From assembly GCF_036188265.1 (NCBI RefSeq), contig NZ_CP108093.1:7272921-7336920 (forward strand): a stretch of DNA of 64,000 nucleotides, written 5' to 3'. The notes under the pieces were generated by a model that did no database searches, was not told the origin of the DNA, and worked only from the letters and a program-made list of their open reading frames with translations. A program made the translations under genes and the position numbers. Numbering within the stretch: the first letter of the stretch is position 1; each line of letters begins with the position of its first letter. This document shows positions 60,372 to 64,000 of the stretch, piece by piece. The stretch is from Streptomyces sp. NBC_00247. Its GTDB lineage: Bacteria; Actinomycetota; Actinomycetes; Streptomycetales; Streptomycetaceae.

Positions 60372-62885
60372 TCACACCACAGAGGCCCACTCCGCCCCGA
60401 GTTCGGCGAGCGCGGCCAGCTGTGCCGGGTCGAGCTTGTCGCGGCGGGCTTTCATGTTCCCCAGCCAGATCCCGGTCCGGTGCTCCACCCCGTCGGGCAG
60501 GACCTCCACCACGCCGCGCCCCGGTAGCCGGCCCTCTCGCGCGACGTACTGCGCCAGGGCTTCCAGGCCCTTCTGGAACGCCCCGCCGCCCTTACCCGGC
60601 CCGGACGCCACAACCGCCTTCGCGGGCACCTGACGGGCCCGTTCGGCCTTCTGCGGCTTCACGCCGAGTGTGGCGAGCCTGCGTTGCTGCTCGGCTTTCA
60701 GTTTGCTGAAGTCCCGTTGCTGGGTGGCGAGCCAGCGTCCGACGTCCTCGCCGTGCCGGGTGACCCCGGGCACGACGTCACCGAGCAGGGCGCCGCCCGT
60801 GAGGAGCTGGGCGAGGTAGGCGTAGTGCCGCTGCCAGTCGACGGTCCACCCGCTCTCGCGCGGATTCCAGTCCGGATCGACGGCCGCGAGCTTCTCCGCC
60901 CGCCGACCGGCGCGGCCCTGGTCCTTCCCGAGCCCGCCGGGCCGCCGGATGTTCGTCAGCCACTGCCCGACCGCCCGGTCCAGGGCGGTCGCGTGCCGCG
61001 GAGCGCAGAGGGTCCCGTGCAGCTCGTAGTAAGCCCGCGCGGCGGCGAGGTTCTCCGCGAAGGCGGCGTCGGCGGTGTCCCAGACGATCCCGAGCTCCTC
61101 CAGCTCGGCCGCGTGCTCCCCGGACATCTGCCCCGCCCGGTACGCGCGCCGCTGATCGGAGAGCCACCTGCCGAGCGGGTAGGCGCCCTCGACGTGCTCG
61201 TACGGCACCTCCAGGTGCTCCTCGCGCAGCCGGTAGCGGTACGCGGCCTCGACGCCCCGACGCCAGTCCTGCCGCTCGGTGTTGATGACCGTGTAGCTGA
61301 TCCACTTCGCGATCAGCCCGGGGTCGCGGGGCGTCGCGAACCGGAGCAGCAGCCGATCGTCCGGCTCGCCCTCGGCGGGCTCCGGACCGACCGGAAGCGA
61401 CGGATCGACCACACGTTTCTGGTTCTCCTGTGGAATTGCCAGCATTTCCACAGCCTTTTCATCGTGCGCCCGAAGACCTTCCAAAACCCGAATCAAAGGG
61501 CGATACGAATTCGAGGTAAGCATGTCCTCCGGCTTCTCATCCTCCGCCAAAAACACGGGAACGATCAACGTCGCCACCTTGCCCGCACCCGGCTTCTGCC
61601 GCAGCGCCCGTCCGATCGCCTGGACGATGTCCACAGCCGACCCCTTCGGGTCGATCAGGGCGACCGAGTCGGTCGCCCTGATGTCGACGCCCTCACCCAG
61701 GACCCGGCAGTTCGACAGCACGGCGCGCCCGGCCCGGCGCCCGAAGTCGGCCAGCACGGACTGCCGGTGGGAGCCCTCGTGCTCCCCGCACAGCCATCCC
61801 GCCCACACCTTCTCGGGGTGCCGCTTCGGGTCCACGGCGTGGAGCCGGGCCGCGACCCGGGGCAGCCCGGCGGCGAAGGCCTCCGCCTCGACCGTCCGGT
61901 GATGGAAGGTGATCGTGGTCTGCAGCCCGTGGGCGGCCATGGTCTCCAGCAGCGCGGTCTGCGTCGCCGCAAGCCGCTGACCCCGCAACGGCTCCTCACG
62001 CCGCTCCTCGCCGGCCAGCCGCTTCGGCGTGACCACGGGGTCGGTCAGCTCGGCGACAACGATCTGATACCTCGCCAAAAGCCCCCGGGAGATCGCCGAC
62101 GCCAGCGACAGCTCGTAGACGACGGGCCCGAACACGCTCTCGTCGTCCATCGAGCACGCCAGCTCCTTCGGCAGCCGGTTCCACACCCGCCCCGTACGCT
62201 CCGTGCGCCCCGCCCCCTCACCCTCCTCGTCCACGACCGCCAGCTGCGCCTCGTACAGCTCCTGCTTCGCCCGCGACCGCGGCGGCCGCTCCTTCCAGAC
62301 CCTCGGGGTGGCGGTCATGTACAGCCGGCGCATCGCCGGGATGACCTCCTGGTGGTGGATGTCCGCCCACGTCTTCCCCGCCGACCCCGAAGTCCGGTGC
62401 GCCTCGTCCACGACCACCAGGTCGAAGACGTCCATCGGCAACCCGTACGCACCCTCGTGCGCTTCGGCGAGGACGGGCAGGGAGGCGTAGGTGGCGTAGA
62501 CGGTGACCGGGCCCCGGCCGTGCCACAGCCCGAGCTGCGGCGCCGACGTCGTCGCCCGCACGCCCAGGGCCCACAGGGCGGGATCGTCTTCCAGCGAGCA
62601 CACCGCGACCGCCGGCCCGGTGTGGCCGGCCAGCCGCCATTCCCGGGCCGTCTGCGTCAGCAGATCCAGGGTCGGCAGCAGCACCAGCACCCGTCCGTTC
62701 CGGGCCAGACGAAACGCGGCCGCAGCCGCGATGAACGTCTTCCCGGTCCCGCACGCTGCCACCACCGTAGCCCGCAGGCCCGCCTCCGGAATCCGTTTCC
62801 CCACCGGAATGTCCAGCCCACGGACAATCGCCTCCACCGCCTCCTCCTGGTGAGGACGCAGTGCGATGTCACCGCGCTTCTGCAT
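60372..62885 (-). CDS. Telomere-proximal DEAD/DEAH helicase with helicase-associated repeats
   Basis: The 837-residue product starts at ATG 62885 (GTGGAG upstream; a GTG at 62897 is possible). It has LRPHQEEAVEAIV, Walker A VVAACGTGKTFIAAAA, DEAH box LVVVDEAHRTSG, MTATPRVW, a second RecA-like domain with AIGRALRQKPG, then helicase-associated repeats (NLAAARAYYELHGTLCAP; WQRHYAYLAQLL; FQKGLEALAQYVAREGRLP; GIWLGNMKARRDKLDPAQLA). It lies 1.1 kb from the telomere, as TtrA-type helicases do in Streptomyces, where they have been linked to conjugal transfer or telomere maintenance. It is a paralogue of the helicase at 21133-24048. Confidence 0.93.
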   Translation of the reverse strand: MQKRGDIALRPHQEEAVEAIVRGLDIPVGKRIPEAGLRATVVAACGTGKTFIAAAAAFRLARNGRVLVLLPTLDLLTQTAREWRLAGHTGPAVAVCSLEDDPALWALGVRATTSAPQLGLWHGRGPVTVYATYASLPVLAEAHEGAYGLPMDVFDLVVVDEAHRTSGSAGKTWADIHHQEVIPAMRRLYMTATPRVWKERPPRSRAKQELYEAQLAVVDEEGEGAGRTERTGRVWNRLPKELACSMDDESVFGPVVYELSLASAISRGLLARYQIVVAELTDPVVTPKRLAGEERREEPLRGQRLAATQTALLETMAAHGLQTTITFHHRTVEAEAFAAGLPRVAARLHAVDPKRHPEKVWAGWLCGEHEGSHRQSVLADFGRRAGRAVLSNCRVLGEGVDIRATDSVALIDPKGSAVDIVQAIGRALRQKPGAGKVATLIVPVFLAEDEKPEDMLTSNSYRPLIRVLEGLRAHDEKAVEMLAIPQENQKRVVDPSLPVGPEPAEGEPDDRLLLRFATPRDPGLIAKWISYTVINTERQDWRRGVEAAYRYRLREEHLEVPYEHVEGAYPLGRWLSDQRRAYRAGQMSGEHAAELEELGIVWDTADAAFAENLAAARAYYELHGTLCAPRHATALDRAVGQWLTNIRRPGGLGKDQGRAGRRAEKLAAVDPDWNPRESGWTVDWQRHYAYLAQLLTGGALLGDVVPGVTRHGEDVGRWLATQQRDFSKLKAEQQRRLATLGVKPQKAERARQVPAKAVVASGPGKGGGAFQKGLEALAQYVAREGRLPGRGVVEVLPDGVEHRTGIWLGNMKARRDKLDPAQLAALAELGAEWASVV

Positions 62886-62976
62886 TCGGCACTCCACTGA
62901 AGACGAAGCGGCGGAAAAATTCCGCCGGAAGGGGGTGGCGATGTTCTCGGGATCCTACACAGCTACACACTCCATC

Positions 62977-62990
62977 TGCATCATGATGCA
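62977..62990. promoter_or_regulatory. Perfect 14-bp palindrome, possible operator
   Basis: TGCATCATGATGCA lies between the divergent helicase and the 63117 gene, about 90 bp upstream of the helicase start. Confidence 0.4.
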
Positions 62991-63116
62991 CCATGACGAC
63001 TGTACCCCGCCGTGTGAAGCCGGCCGTTGAAGGCCGCAGGCAAGACGGCACCATCTCGGCCGTTGCCGCCCGGGCCGTGCTCGTTTCGCCTCCTCATCCG
63101 GGGGCATCCGCCCGTC

Positions 63117-63380
63117 ATGGACACCACAACGGACATGGGCGAAGAAGTGATCGATACCCAGGGCGATGAGCATCACGTCGTCCTCAGCGCTGACGCGAAT
63201 GGTGACGGGAAGCCCGACGTGTGGATGATCGATACCACTGGTGACGGGAAGGCCGACCTCTACCAGTTCGACACGACCGGTGACGGCCGGATTGACGTCA
63301 CGATCGCCGAACGAGACGAAGAGGCCGGAAGCGACCGCCTGGTGGTCGAAGGAGATGGCGGCCACCCGCAGGAAGCGTGA
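63117..63380 (+). CDS. Small acidic protein with DxxGDG calcium-type repeats
   Basis: The 87-residue product has three tandem repeats of D-x-N/T-G-D-G-x-x-D (SADANGDGKPDVWMIDTTGD, GKADLYQFDTTGDGRIDV), the calcium-loop pattern of dockerin/thrombospondin-type repeats. There is no signal peptide. ATG 63117 lacks a clear ribosome site. A small cytoplasmic Ca2+-binding protein is likely. Confidence 0.7.
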   Translation: MDTTTDMGEEVIDTQGDEHHVVLSADANGDGKPDVWMIDTTGDGKADLYQFDTTGDGRIDVTIAERDEEAGSDRLVVEGDGGHPQEA

Positions 63381-63489
63381 CCTTCCCGCGGGCTTCTCAG
63401 CGGTGCTGTGCCCTGCAGGCTTCGACCCTGTTGGCATGGCACAACACCGGGGAGAAGCCGTGTGAGGCCAATCGGAAGAGGAGCATTCG

Positions 63490-63690
63490 ATGCCGGTCGT
63501 AGTGAGCGTGGTGTTCATCGTGTTCGGGTTGTTCTTCGCCACGGTGGGGTCCCGCTACAAGGACTCCTACCAAGGCGAGTCCTGGGGCATGGCTGCAGGA
63601 GGTATCCCGCTGAGGGACATGAGCCGGCGGACCGTCATCGGGATCGGCTGCCTCATCGCGCTGGTAGGGGTAGTCGGCTTCTTCTTCTGA
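63490..63690 (+). CDS. Small two-span membrane protein
   Basis: The 66-residue product has two hydrophobic segments, VVSVVFIVFGLFFATVG near the start and TVIGIGCLIALVGVVGFFF at the end, joined by a polar loop. It is the last gene before the telomere. Function unknown. Confidence 0.7.
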   Translation: MPVVVSVVFIVFGLFFATVGSRYKDSYQGESWGMAAGGIPLRDMSRRTVIGIGCLIALVGVVGFFF

Positions 63691-63741
63691 CTCGCCCAAC
63701 CGTCCCCGCGCACCGGAACCGACCCCTCTCTGTAGCCGGCC

Positions 63742-64000
63742 GCCCGCGAAGCGGGCTTAGGTCCGGGGAGCGCAGCGGACCGGGCCTGCCTGGAGCGCAG
63801 CGAAAGGCCTCACCGGCCGCGCGCAGCGCGGCCGGTGACCCTCGGTCAACCCCGAAGCGCAGCGCTGGGGATGACCGAGGGAGTGGGGTGAAGCGCAGCG
63901 AAACCCCACCAGGCCGAAGCGCAGCGCAGGCCAGCCCCACCCGAAGGGTGGGGCGCCCAGAGCGCAGCGCAGGGCTTCCCTTGCGCATCGCGCAGCGATG
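63742..64000. repeat. Telomere palindromes of a linear Streptomyces replicon
   Basis: At least seven palindromes occur in 260 bp, most with GCA or GAA loops: GCCCGC-gaa-GCGGGC (63742-63756), GGTCCG...CGGACC (63760-63781), CACCGGCCGCGC-gca-complement (63811-63837), CCTCGGTCA...TGACCGAGG (63840-63880), GTGGGGT...ACCCCAC (63883-63909), CCCCACCC-gaa-GGGTGGGG (63935-63953) and CATCGC-gca-GCGATG (63986-64000). GCGCAGCG recurs in or near most of them. This matches archetypal Streptomyces telomeres, where the 3' overhang folds into hairpins for Tap/Tpg-primed end patching. The outermost palindrome of that consensus should lie just beyond position 64000. Confidence 0.9.

Noticed and set aside
60684..62900. 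738-codon plus-strand frame opposite the terminal helicase
   Set aside because: Same reason: composition-driven shadow of a motif-rich gene.
1..64000. tRNA and rRNA genes
   Set aside because: I scanned for tRNA-like arms and rRNA landmarks and saw none; a dedicated covariance search would be needed to exclude a tRNA fragment.

Overview
The window is high-GC actinobacterial DNA, most likely Streptomyces or a close relative. Third codon positions are strongly G/C, GTG starts and GTGA/ATGA start-stop overlaps are common, and typical Streptomyces families occur: XRE/DUF5753 regulators, DUF6879-, DUF6415-, DUF6233- and DUF6875-like proteins, and strings of small secreted proteins and cold-shock proteins. 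The last ~260 bases are a row of short palindromes closed by GCA or GAA loops and carrying repeated GCGCAGCG. This is the architecture of a Streptomyces archetypal telomere, so the window is the right end of a linear replicon (chromosome arm or linear plasmid), lacking perhaps only the outermost tip.

Layout. 1-12.6 kb: a SulP transporter, GAP-family and DUF1254 gene set, a LysR regulator, secreted proteins (one collagen-like, one LamG-like), then a decayed second copy of the SulP/GAP set beside another DUF1254 gene, plus a small cold-shock-like gene and its broken copy. 12.8-18.2 kb: an excisionase-like HTH gene broken by a 26-bp duplication, a degenerate FtsK-like ATPase, a PIN-domain protein and a DUF6879/XRE/DUF6415 cluster. 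18.9-20.2 kb: a compact operon of a cytochrome P450 and a 26-residue Trp-rich peptide ended by a strong terminator, the best candidate for a new biosynthetic system (a P450-modified RiPP). 21-26 kb: a telomere-type helicase, a CGNR-like zinc-finger protein and a divergent PD-(D/E)XK-like protein, then a glutamate-cysteine ligase pseudogene. 26-32 kb: secreted beta-trefoil-like and CAP proteins, a truncated integrase, and three abutting mobile elements (ISAzo13-like, IS5-like, a 162-bp MITE).

33-49 kb is a duplicated and rearranged block. It carries argininosuccinate synthase (argG) plus three argG fragments, two copies each of a kinase-like gene, a DUF6875-like gene and a small secreted protein, and cold-shock genes. 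The two halves are related by inversion, with argG pieces at the joints. 49-52.3 kb holds an orphan lower-GC gene, a DUF6233-like gene, a frameshifted zinc-ribbon gene and a secreted protein. 52.4-58.7 kb is a nest of transposons: an IS3 element inside one end of a non-autonomous transposon carrying an ankyrin-repeat gene, itself inserted between the putative left end and the genes of a Mu/Tn5053-like three-gene transposon. 58.7-64 kb: a two-gene DUF6731-like/membrane pair, a second telomere-type helicase, two small proteins, and the telomere.

Overall this is typical unstable subtelomeric DNA: many duplications, pseudogenes and nested transposons around a few intact functional units (P450-peptide operon, telomeric helicases, argG, transposition operon). 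Family assignments come from motif recognition by eye; no database search was run.
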